Shown here: positions 8,860 through 16,729 of the stretch, in pieces | Layout: the number at the start of each line of letters is the position of its first letter | How positions within the stretch are numbered: position 1 is the first letter of the stretch | Assembly (NCBI GenBank): GCA_964599655.1 | Contig: CAZRGV010000075.1 | Span: 1-30,600 of the forward strand | DNA: 30,600 nucleotides | Direction of reading: 5' to 3' | From: CAZRGV01 sp964599655 | Lineage (GTDB): Bacteria > Planctomycetota > Planctomycetia > Isosphaerales > Isosphaeraceae | Program-made: the position numbers and the translations under genes | The notes under the pieces: model-generated | What the model saw: only the letters and a program-made list of their open reading frames with translations | Told to the model about the DNA's origin: nothing | The model's database searches: none

Positions 8860-9702
8860 ATGAGCCCGTCGCTTCTCATCGTCGCGGCGATGTTACTGTC
8901 CCAGACCCAGGTTCCCGTCGTCGGCGAGCGAATTGACATCGGCGAGGCCGTCATCTTCGTTCCTCGCGACTACAAGCCACGGAGCAATCAGGTGGACCTT
9001 GTCTTCCACCTGCACGGAGCCCCCGCCGTCGTCGAAAAGGCCTTGCTCGAAACCGGTTGGAACGCCGTGCTCGTCGAGTTTAACCGCAAGGGGCTTTCCA
9101 GCGTCTACACCGAACCGTTCTCCGATCCGACGCTCTTTTCGCGACTGCTCGAAAAAACCCTCGACGTCGTTCGAACCCGGAAGCTCGCCGATCCGCCGAG
9201 GCTCGGTCGGGTCGTCGTCAGCTCCTTCAGCGCGGGCTTCGGAGGCGTTCGCGAGATTCTCAAGGTTCCCGCCGACTTCGATCGCGTCGACGCCTTGATC
9301 CTGGCCGATTCGCTCTACTGCGGCTACGAGGGTGTCCCTGCTGATCGCCGCCTTGAGGATGAGAAGATGGCCGGTTTCCGACGTTTCGCCCGAGAGGCCG
9401 CGGCGGGCCGCAAGTCGTTACTTGTCACCCACTCGGCGCAGGTTCCCGACGGTTACGCCAGCACGACCGAAACCGCCGACGACCTGATCCGGACTGTCCA
9501 GGGCCAACCCGAGCCGCTTCGCATCGACTGGGGCGACGGCTGGGTCCAGTCGCGACGCTGCCACAAGGGCCGGTTCCTCGTCCTCGGCTTCGAAGGCTCG
9601 GAAGGGCCCGACCACCTCCGGCACCTTCGAGAGATCGCCCGGATCTGGAAGGCCACGCCTGACCTGTTTGGTCAGGAGTCGACCGCCACGAGATCCCCTT
9701 GA
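8860..9702 (+). CDS. Secreted alpha/beta hydrolase-like protein
   Basis: A 280-residue protein with an N-terminal signal-like segment (residues 1-18) and alpha/beta hydrolase landmarks: an HLHG oxyanion region (50-53), a nucleophile elbow SSFSAGFGG with Ser124, an acid candidate in LILADSLYCGY (Asp150), a VTHSAQVP segment, and a late GSEGPDHLRHL with His252. This order (Ser, Asp, His) fits the family's catalytic triad, so an esterase or peptidase-like hydrolysis outside the cytoplasm is likely; the substrate is unknown. GAGGAG eight bases before the ATG supports the start. The last 31 bases overlap the 3' end of the convergent YfhO-like gene (stop at 9672), so each transcript is antisense to the other's end unless termination falls inside. 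Confidence 0.8.
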   Translation: MSPSLLIVAAMLLSQTQVPVVGERIDIGEAVIFVPRDYKPRSNQVDLVFHLHGAPAVVEKALLETGWNAVLVEFNRKGLSSVYTEPFSDPTLFSRLLEKTLDVVRTRKLADPPRLGRVVVSSFSAGFGGVREILKVPADFDRVDALILADSLYCGYEGVPADRRLEDEKMAGFRRFAREAAAGRKSLLVTHSAQVPDGYASTTETADDLIRTVQGQPEPLRIDWGDGWVQSRRCHKGRFLVLGFEGSEGPDHLRHLREIARIWKATPDLFGQESTATRSP

Positions 9703-12700
9703 GGCGGTCGAGGCTCGTCGAGGCCGGCGTCCGTCGCTTCGACCGCCCACGAGTCGACCCGCGACTCGCCCGAAAGCCTCGGCGAGAGCGGCCATCGCCA
9801 GGCCCAAAATCCCATCACGAGCAAGCTGATCAGTCCGATCAGCGAACCCATCGCCCCGACCTGAAACGATCGCGGTTCGTAACGAAACTCGAGATGATGT
9901 TTCCCCGAGGGGAGCACGACTCCTCGCATCAAACGGTTGGTCCGGTAAATCGTGTCCGGTTGGCCGTCGACGAACACTCGCCAGCCAGGGTAATACACCT
10001 CGGCGAGCACCACGATGCCTGGCGACCTCAGGTCAACGTCCATCTCGATCCGTTGTGGTTCGTATCGGGTAATCGTGGGGTTCTCCCGCTCATCGTACGG
10101 CGCGTGAGAGAGCAGGGGGGCCACCGCGATACGATTCTCCGTCTCCGTCTCGATCCAGGCCAGAGCCCGAGGATCATAAACGCCCAGTCGCCGATCCTTC
10201 CAGAACGGGTCGGCCTGGTAGAGAATCTCATCCATCATCTCGATGCGATTCTTGCGCTCCAGGCCGGAAATCGGGTCGAAGAATCGAGCGTCGTGCACCA
10301 CCCAGGCACGGGGATAGACCGCCTCGTTCCGCAGGATCTGCCAATCCTCATTGATTCCCCATTCCCGGATCTGATCGTCTCGATTCGGCCCCTGGAACCT
10401 CCGAGGCGCGATCAGTTTGGCGTCGGGCAGGAACGACGCAATACCGCGCATCTGGTCGTTCCCGGGAACGTAGGGAAGTAGGAAGTATCTCGTATTCCAG
10501 AGGTCGAACCCGCGTCTCGGATAGGCAATTACCCGCTCCTTGCTTGACTTTCCCAGGATGAGCCGGCCCGTTTCGACGTCGTGAACGCCTTCGAACGGCG
10601 CGAAAAAGAACCAGTAGTCGTAAAGTTCGGCCGTTCCCTCCGTGACCGTGTACGAGGCGCCGAGAGGAATTCCGTATTTCGGCTGAAGGGTACGTCGCTC
10701 CCACCGCACGAAATCGGCATAGCGCTGCGGGTCGGACCGTTTCTGCCAGATCGGCGGCTCCCAGACCGGAACGCGGTGGATCCGATAATATCCGCCCGGG
10801 ACCGGATGCTCCCGAGCGTCCTTCTCGATGATGGCGAGCGTCTCGGGCGTCGTCTCAAACATCGTTTGCGGTACCGTCAGGACGAACTGGCCGTTTGCCA
10901 CGGCGAGATCAACGCTCAAGCAGACGATTGCCAGAACCCCCGAACGTCTCGGTCGCCTCGTCGCCATCAACACAAGCATCAGCGCGACCAGGAACGTCAC
11001 CGTTCCGTGAAGAAGCGATCGGCACAGGTCAGACCAGGCACCCTCTGGATCGAACGGGCCGAGCGGCCCGCCCAAACCGGCCCACGTGCTCTTGCGAAAC
11101 CATGCGACGATTTGAGCGTGATAAACCATACCGCCCAATCCGAGCAGGACGCTGGTTGTGAGCATCAGACCGGTCAAGATCAGCGCGCGAGCCCGTTGTC
11201 CCGCCAGCAAACGATCCCAGCCCATACCCGCCAGTCCCGAGAGCGCCAGGCACGTGAAGGTCAATAACTTGCTCGGATAACGGAACGAGTTGAACCCCGG
11301 CAAGAAGGTGGCCATGAACCAGTACGGGCTCCCCTCGCCGTTGCGAAAGTAGCCGTCGAAGCGGATCGCGGGAGTTTCCGGCGGGTCGAGCGGCCCGACG
11401 TACTTCGTCATCCCCGGCACGCAACGCCCCCAGTACAGCGGGCTTCCGTACTCTCCCAGGCTGGCCAGAAGGCTCACCAGCGCGATCATCGTCAGCCAGG
11501 CCCGCCAGGGTGGGCCGTTCCGAAACCCCGCCGCGCCGAGCGCCAGGATCAGCGTCAAGCCTCCAACGTAGATTGACGGCACCCAGAACCTGGGACTGTG
11601 CAATGGCGGCAGCAGCGGGAGCCACGTCCGGTTGCCGTTGAACGCCGTCCCAAAGAACGAGGGCCAGACGAGTTCCGACAGGCGAACCGGTTCGAGACTG
11701 AACGGATAAATATCGTGCGGTCCCTCTCCCGACGACCGGAGCGTCAGGCGAGTGAATTCGAGAACTGGGAGCAACTGCGCCGCCGAAAGCGCCAACGCCA
11801 CGATCGCCGCGCCAAGCAGTCCTGCCGTCATCGTCGGCAAGACCCGATCTTTCGGCCGCCGGAGCCAGACCGCCGCCACAACCGCCGCCAGCAAGATCCA
11901 ACCGATGCGCAAGCCCAACTCGAACCAGGGTGTCCAAGGCAGTACCACGGGCGGCTTGCGCTGCTCCCGATAGAACGGAAACAGGTAGGCCGCGTAAAGC
12001 GTCCCCACGATCCAAACCAGCACGAGGACGAGAACGGCGATCGCGACCATCCAGGCACGCACGCGAGTCGGGCGTTGCTGGTTCGTCCGCATCCAGGCCA
12101 GCCCCATGGCGTAGCTCATCGCGCAGAGGCCGATCACGTACGCCGCTTGCGGATCGCCGCCAAGCGTCTGCATCGTCAACACCACCGCCAGCTCGGCGAT
12201 CGCCCAACGACGGCCGAGCCGGAGCCACTGGTCGGCCGCGTGAAGCCCGATCGGAACCCAGGCCGCCCCCACCAGAAAAATGATGTTGCAGTACTGAAAC
12301 AGGATCGGCGCCCCGAAGCCGTAAGAGATCGCCGCCAGCCCTGATCCTGGCCGACTCACTCCCCACGACCGGCACAATCCGTACATTCCGCCCACGGCCA
12401 ACAAGAGATGCGCGATTGTGTAGATACGAACACCCCAGGCATAGCTGGGTGCGATTGTGTACAAAATCTTACCGGGATACAGCACGGCCGCCGTCGGGTT
12501 GCCGAGCAAGGGCATCCCGCCGTTTTCCTCCGGTTCCCAGAGGGGAATCCGACCGGCGTTCCACTCCTGCTGAACGCGGAGGTAAAGCGGATAATAAAAG
12601 TGCGCGGCATCGCGATACGCGTACTGGTGGTTCCGGAACAAGACGGACCAGTTACAGAAGATCACCAGCGAGAGGGCGCAGGCCAGCTCGACCCAGGGAT

Positions 12701-12713
12701 GAATGCGACGCAT
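9672..12713 (-). CDS. YfhO-family polytopic membrane protein
   Basis: The 1013-residue protein fits the YfhO family (bacterial membrane proteins of GT-C-like architecture). It starts with a transmembrane helix and an external loop containing YAYRDAAHFYYPLY and IPLWEPEENGGMPLLGNP, the family's signature region with acidic residues facing outside. About a dozen further helices follow to roughly residue 620. A long soluble extracytoplasmic segment then ends in a beta domain with VVLAEVYYPGWRVFVDGQP and a last helix near 960-985. Known members are linked to glycosylation of cell-wall polymers such as lipoteichoic acid; in a planctomycete the acceptor is unknown. The ATG at 12713 begins directly at the first helix. 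It overlaps the convergent hydrolase gene by 31 bases and has no close partner upstream. Confidence 0.88.
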   Translation of the reverse strand: MRRIHPWVELACALSLVIFCNWSVLFRNHQYAYRDAAHFYYPLYLRVQQEWNAGRIPLWEPEENGGMPLLGNPTAAVLYPGKILYTIAPSYAWGVRIYTIAHLLLAVGGMYGLCRSWGVSRPGSGLAAISYGFGAPILFQYCNIIFLVGAAWVPIGLHAADQWLRLGRRWAIAELAVVLTMQTLGGDPQAAYVIGLCAMSYAMGLAWMRTNQQRPTRVRAWMVAIAVLVLVLVWIVGTLYAAYLFPFYREQRKPPVVLPWTPWFELGLRIGWILLAAVVAAVWLRRPKDRVLPTMTAGLLGAAIVALALSAAQLLPVLEFTRLTLRSSGEGPHDIYPFSLEPVRLSELVWPSFFGTAFNGNRTWLPLLPPLHSPRFWVPSIYVGGLTLILALGAAGFRNGPPWRAWLTMIALVSLLASLGEYGSPLYWGRCVPGMTKYVGPLDPPETPAIRFDGYFRNGEGSPYWFMATFLPGFNSFRYPSKLLTFTCLALSGLAGMGWDRLLAGQRARALILTGLMLTTSVLLGLGGMVYHAQIVAWFRKSTWAGLGGPLGPFDPEGAWSDLCRSLLHGTVTFLVALMLVLMATRRPRRSGVLAIVCLSVDLAVANGQFVLTVPQTMFETTPETLAIIEKDAREHPVPGGYYRIHRVPVWEPPIWQKRSDPQRYADFVRWERRTLQPKYGIPLGASYTVTEGTAELYDYWFFFAPFEGVHDVETGRLILGKSSKERVIAYPRRGFDLWNTRYFLLPYVPGNDQMRGIASFLPDAKLIAPRRFQGPNRDDQIREWGINEDWQILRNEAVYPRAWVVHDARFFDPISGLERKNRIEMMDEILYQADPFWKDRRLGVYDPRALAWIETETENRIAVAPLLSHAPYDERENPTITRYEPQRIEMDVDLRSPGIVVLAEVYYPGWRVFVDGQPDTIYRTNRLMRGVVLPSGKHHLEFRYEPRSFQVGAMGSLIGLISLLVMGFWAWRWPLSPRLSGESRVDSWAVEATDAGLDEPRPPQGDLVAVDS

Positions 12714-12817
12714 GCGTGAACGGTCTCGACCGGGAACAATCCATTCCAGAATCAGGAAATCCTCGGTCCGCGATCGCGAACGGGATGTTCCATCCTAACG
12801 CGCGAGCGCGCGAAAAG

Positions 12818-12850
12818 ACTCCCGGAGAGACGCGAAGTCCCGCCGGGAGT
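12818..12850 (-). terminator. Intrinsic terminator downstream of the peroxidase gene
   Basis: ACTCCCGG and CCGGGAGT form an eight-base stem with a 17-base loop. Read on the minus strand it is followed by CTTTTC. It lies about 75 bases past the peroxidase stop at 12924. The rest of the 12714-12923 spacer shows no gene. Confidence 0.5.
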
Positions 12851-12923
12851 TCGGATTTCCACGGTCCGTCGAGGTGAACCGGCTTTGGAGCGTTCTTGCC
12901 CCTCTCCAACAATCCGACGACGA

Positions 12924-14339
12924 TCAACGTCTGAGCAGACCGTGCGGGTCGTTCATGGCCGTCTTCTTCTTGGGTGGAACCAGCACCGATTTCGGGTCCG
13001 GGCTCGTGCCGTCCGGTCCGGGCGGGAGCGTCGGCAGCTCGACCACCCTGATCTCGCCGGTCGTCGCCTTCAGGAACGCGACCAGGTCTTTCTTTTCCTG
13101 GTCGGTCAGGTTCAGGGGCTTCATATCCTTATCGAGGTAAGGATTCGGATTGCCCCCTTTGTTGTAGTACTCGACGACGTCCTCGAGCGTCTTCTCGCTG
13201 CCGTCGTGCATGTAAGGTGCCGTCCGCTCGGAATCACGAACCGTGGGCGTCTTGAACGCGCCCAGGTCCTTCAAGTTCTTGGCACCCACGGGGGTAACGC
13301 CCCAACGGCCCGGATCGGCGAACTTACCCGTGCTCGCGTCATAACCGACGCCGAGGTTGTGAAACAGCTCGTCGGTGAAGTTGAATCCCGCGTGGCAGGC
13401 CGTGCAGTTACCCTTCTGAAGCACGACCCCTTCGGCTTTGAAATCATCGTCCGGGTTGAGCCGCAGCCCGAACAGAATCATCCCGCGCTTCTGGCTCTCG
13501 TCGAGGGCCTTCTGATCGCCCGCGCGGTATTTGTCGTACGCCGAATTGCCGGACAGAGCCGCGACGCGCTCGAAGGTGGCGATGGCCTTGACCATGCCAT
13601 CGAGCGTCACGTCGGTTCCAAAGACCTTGCGGAACTGCTCGCGATAGCCGTCAATCTTGCGGAGCCGCTCGACAATCTGCTCGTAAGTCTGGTTGCCCAT
13701 CTCGATCGGGTTCTGCGGCGGCCCCTGCGCCTGGCCTTCCAGCGATGGCGCACGGCCATCCCAGAACATCGACTTGCCATAGGCCGTGTTGAGGACCGTC
13801 GGCGCGTTCCGACCGCCGACCTGGCCGTCAATGCCCACCGACGTCTTCAGGTGATCGGTCCAGCCCTTGGCCGGATCGTGGCACGTCGCGCACGATACCG
13901 TTCCATCAAGCGAGATTCGAGGCTCAAAGTAAAGCTGGCGGCCCAGTTCGTACTTGCCCTTGGTGATCGGGTTCGCCAGTGGCACCACGAAGTTCGGGGT
14001 CAAGGGCTGCAAGCCCTCGGGAACCTCAACCTCCAGAGTCTCATCCTGAATCAGTTTTTCGTCCGGGAAGAGCCAAAGAATGTTCTCCGGGCTTGGCGCC
14101 TTGGCCTCACCGCCTTTGGCTTCTTCCTTCACGATGTCGACAACCGATTTTGTATCAATGCGTTGCTGCGGGGTCGCGACCTCGGCTGGAGCAGCTTCCG
14201 GCTTCGCCGGGGCCTGTGAGGTTTCGGCGGCTGGGGGTGCCTCGGCCGGCGGGGTCTCCGGTCCCGATCCGCCGCACCCCAGCGAAGCCATGGGACTGGC
14301 AAGGACCAGCAAGGCGAGCATTCGACGCAAGCGTGTCAT
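12924..14339 (-). CDS. Diheme cytochrome c peroxidase (MauG/CcpA family), lipoprotein-like
   Basis: A 471-residue protein with two haem c sites, CATCH at 150-154 and CTACH at 312-316, spaced as in bacterial diheme peroxidases, plus the usual FWDGRAPSLEGQA segment and APYMHDGS near the C-terminus, where the axial Met/His region lies. Such enzymes reduce hydrogen peroxide in the periplasm using electrons from small carriers; MauG-like relatives instead oxidise protein side chains. The N-terminus is a signal peptide ending in MASLGC (Cys22), a slightly atypical lipobox, followed by about 35 residues rich in Pro/Ala/Glu, as in a tether from membrane anchor to enzyme. AAGGAG nine bases before the ATG supports the start. 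The ferredoxin gene lies 129 bases upstream on the same strand, so the two may be co-transcribed. Confidence 0.9.
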   Translation of the reverse strand: MTRLRRMLALLVLASPMASLGCGGSGPETPPAEAPPAAETSQAPAKPEAAPAEVATPQQRIDTKSVVDIVKEEAKGGEAKAPSPENILWLFPDEKLIQDETLEVEVPEGLQPLTPNFVVPLANPITKGKYELGRQLYFEPRISLDGTVSCATCHDPAKGWTDHLKTSVGIDGQVGGRNAPTVLNTAYGKSMFWDGRAPSLEGQAQGPPQNPIEMGNQTYEQIVERLRKIDGYREQFRKVFGTDVTLDGMVKAIATFERVAALSGNSAYDKYRAGDQKALDESQKRGMILFGLRLNPDDDFKAEGVVLQKGNCTACHAGFNFTDELFHNLGVGYDASTGKFADPGRWGVTPVGAKNLKDLGAFKTPTVRDSERTAPYMHDGSEKTLEDVVEYYNKGGNPNPYLDKDMKPLNLTDQEKKDLVAFLKATTGEIRVVELPTLPPGPDGTSPDPKSVLVPPKKKTAMNDPHGLLRR

Positions 14340-14468
14340 GAAAACAGTCTCCTTGAGGAACGCCGACCCGTCCTGCGAACTCGGGGCGCAATGGGAACCG
14401 ACGCCCGCTCGAGGTTCGAGGGGCGTGAATCAAATCGCGAGCCGCCGAATCGACGCGCGAAGGAACCT

Positions 14469-14834
14469 TTACTTCTTGGACGCCAGTTGCTCGGCGTTTC
14501 GCTGGGCGGAATCGACCATGTCGTCCCAGTGCCGCTCGACGTATTCCGGCGGCCCACCCTTGACGGCCACGTGATGCGCCGCTTCGTAGGTGCTCACCAT
14601 GTCAATCGCATCCCACGGGCAGACCTGGGCACAGTGCTTGCAACCGATGCAGCGGTCCAGGTCCACATCGCACCAGGTTTGCAAGCTGGAGTATTCCTCG
14701 CCGGGCACCTTGTAGATGCATTCGACCGGGCAGACCTCGACGCAGGCCTCGCACCCCGTGCAACCGTCGGCGTGAATCACCGCCAGAATCTTCGGAACCA
14801 CCTTGCGAGGCTTGGCCGAAAGCGACGCCGCCAT
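14469..14834 (-). CDS. 2[4Fe-4S] ferredoxin
   Basis: A 121-residue cytoplasmic ferredoxin with two cluster motifs, CTGCEACVEVCP (Cys25, 28, 31, 35) and CIGCKHCAQVCP (Cys62, 65, 68, 72), with additional cysteines at 39 and 55 between them. Each motif's CxxCxxC plus the distal Cys-Pro of the other binds one cluster, so it should carry two low-potential clusters and shuttle electrons between reductases. A 50-residue tail follows (with EAAHHVAVKGG and a helical end), longer than in minimal bacterial ferredoxins. GGGAG about eight bases before the ATG supports the start. A TATAAA element lies 18-23 bases before the ATG (14857-14852), and a stronger promoter covered by a Fur-box match lies about 180 bases upstream. 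The partner enzyme is not evident. Confidence 0.92.
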   Translation of the reverse strand: MAASLSAKPRKVVPKILAVIHADGCTGCEACVEVCPVECIYKVPGEEYSSLQTWCDVDLDRCIGCKHCAQVCPWDAIDMVSTYEAAHHVAVKGGPPEYVERHWDDMVDSAQRNAEQLASKK

Positions 14835-15011
14835 GGGATCACTCCCAAGTGTTTATAGGGCCGAACACAACGACAAGGCACTCCGCCGAGCCGCGACACG
14901 GCAAGGTACCCATCCAGACGATTGTAACCGATTCCACGTTGTCAGGCGATGCCTCGGTGAATCCAGACCGACTTGCCGATCCAGTCAGAAACCCCGCGGC
15001 CCGTCCTTAAC

Positions 15012-15030
15012 GAGAATCATTATCGTTATC
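15012..15030 (-). promoter_or_regulatory. Fur-box match overlapping a -10 element
   Basis: On the minus strand the 19 bases GATAACGATAATGATTCTC match the classic Fur box (GATAATGATAATCATTATC) at 16 positions, an AT-rich island in a very GC-rich region. It covers the -10 hexamer GATAAT (15024-15019) of the promoter at 15019-15047, the classic placing for iron-dependent repression. The nearest gene downstream is the ferredoxin, start 14834. Confidence 0.7.
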
Positions 15031-15047
15031 AGGAGGACCAGGGTCAA
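15019..15047 (-). promoter_or_regulatory. Sigma-70-type promoter reading toward the ferredoxin gene
   Basis: TTGACC (15047-15042) and GATAAT (15024-15019) are separated by 17 bases; each hexamer matches the consensus at five of six positions. Transcription would begin near 15012, leaving a leader of about 178 bases before the ferredoxin ATG. I see no convincing leader ORF or terminator in that stretch. The -35 sits inside a small inverted repeat (15035-15058) that could also act as a weak terminator for the gene ending at 15120. Confidence 0.6.
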
Positions 15048-15119
15048 GAACCCGGTCCGAGTTTGGTCACTTCTTCAGCGCAACCGGTCGAACGCCCTGG
15101 CTGATCGGGGACCGGAGTC

Positions 15120-16617
15120 TCAATGGACCGGGTGCGATGGCTCCCTGGCCGGGACCGCATCCAACTGCGATTTCGGGGCCTCCGACTTGGATGACGAGTA
15201 ACCGTAAAGCCACCGCAACGCGTTTCTCAGCAACCCTTTATCGAGACGCGAACGATCGTGCTGCGCAGCCAGGTTGGCCACGATTGCCGACCGGCTCGGA
15301 TCGACGTGGAACGTGCTGGCGAGGTCGGAAAGTGTCAGGCCCCGTTCCATCGCCACGACGAACTCCTGGATCACCACGCTCGCCTCGGGACTGACCACCA
15401 CCGCGCCCAGGATCTTGCCGCTTGCCGTCACGACCACCTTCGCAAAGCCGCCTGTTAAACCATCAATGCAAGCACGCGCGATGTCTTTCAGCTCGACGCG
15501 GAACACCTGGGCCTCCGGTTCCCTGGCGAGAGCTTCGGTTTCGGTCAGGCCGACGCCGGCCACCTCGGGATCGGTGAACGCGGCGCGGGGCAGAGCGGTG
15601 TCGTCAAACTTCCGGGCCATCCGGAGCACCGCGTTCTGGAAGACCACCATGGCCTCGCGCTCGGCCGCGTGGGCGGATCGGCGCGTGCTCGCGACATCAC
15701 CGATCGCGTAGACGGTTCTCGCGTGTGTCATCAGATAGTCGTCGATCTCAATGCCGCGCTCGGCGCTGGCGTGGATGCCCACGGCCTCAAGGTTCAGGTC
15801 CTCGACGTTCGCCAGCCGGCCCGTGAGTATCAGGATCTCCTGCCGTGCCGCTTCGAACGTCGCGTTGTCCTTCTNNNNNNNNNNNNNNNNNNACCTTCTG
15901 GCCGTCACGAACGGCAATCCCCGTAATCTCGACGTTCTGGAAAACCTTGATGCCTTCATGAGTCAGGAGCGCCGAAAGCCTCGAAGCGGCTTCAGGATCC
16001 TCGCCGGGCAAGATCTGCTCCGATTCGGCCAGGATCGTCACCTCGACGCCGAGTCGGTGCAGCGCCTGGCCGAATTCGAGGGCGGACGCGCCACCACCGA
16101 GGATGGCGATCGACTTCGGCGCGGACTCAAGCTTCCAGAACGACACGTTGTCGAGGTAGCCCGCCTCCGCCAAACCAGGAATCGGCGGAACGGCCGGTCG
16201 CGAGCCAGTGGCGATCACAAAACGGTGGCCGCTAATGCGTTCCCGGCCATCGAGAACGACCGTGTCATACGCCTCGAACGCCGCGGTTCCGAAGTAAACG
16301 TCGATTCCCCCGGCTTCGAGGTTCTCCCGCGAATATGAGGCTGACACGGTCTCGACGACCGTGCGAATGCGAGCCATCACCGCGGCGAAGTCCACCTCCG
16401 GCGGCGAGACGCGAAGGCCGAACGCCCCGGCCTCTCGAACCCGTTGCGCCTGACGGCCCGCCTCCACGAGCGCCTTGCTCGGCACGCTGGCGGTGTGCGA
16501 CCACGCGCCTCCCAGCTTGTACTTCTCGACGAGGGCGACTTTCGCCCCGAGGCGGGCCGCCGCCGTCGCCACGGTGAGCCCGCCAGTCCCGCCTCCCAGA
16601 ACCACGAGGTCGTACAT
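15120..16617 (-). CDS. Flavoprotein disulfide-reductase homologue lacking the redox disulfide (interrupted by an assembly gap)
   Basis: The two halves, on either side of 18 Ns (15875-15892), are parts of one protein of the lipoamide dehydrogenase/mercuric reductase family of about 490 residues. The first half has the FAD site VVLGGGTGGLTVATAAARLG (residues 5-24), IATGSRPAVPPIPGL and the NAD(P) site ILGGGASALEFGQALHRLG. The second has VYAIGDVA and the dimer domain (AFTDPEVAGVGLTE). Frames differ across the Ns, so the gap length is arbitrary and there is no proof of a real frameshift. The motif that normally reads GGxCxxxGCxPSK is GGAWSHTASVPSK: both redox cysteines are replaced (Trp39, Ser44). 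The C-terminal HxHPTxxE is HVDPSRSA, so the His-Glu pair is also lost. It should still bind FAD and pyridine nucleotide but cannot do dithiol chemistry; a quinone reductase or transhydrogenase-like role is possible. ATG 16617 starts at the FAD fold. Confidence 0.85.
15875..15892. other. Assembly gap (18 N)
   Basis: A run of Ns inside the disulfide-reductase homologue. The reading frame differs on the two sides, so the run does not reflect the true number of missing bases. Confidence 0.97.
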
Positions 16618-16729
16618 CGTTCTAGGCCGTTTTCCAGGGTGGTTGGTGGTCAGTGGAGCGGCCGCAGTATACACTCTGCTCCACTCTCAAGCCACAATCC
16701 AAATCCTTCCGAGATCTCGAGGTCGAGTC

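Noticed and set aside
12885..14219. 444-codon + strand open frame
   Set aside because: Antisense to the cytochrome c peroxidase with two CXXCH sites.
15035..15058. Small inverted repeat as terminator of the flavoprotein gene
   Set aside because: The stem is short with a bulge and no T tract, and its loop holds a good -35 hexamer; the promoter reading is preferred.
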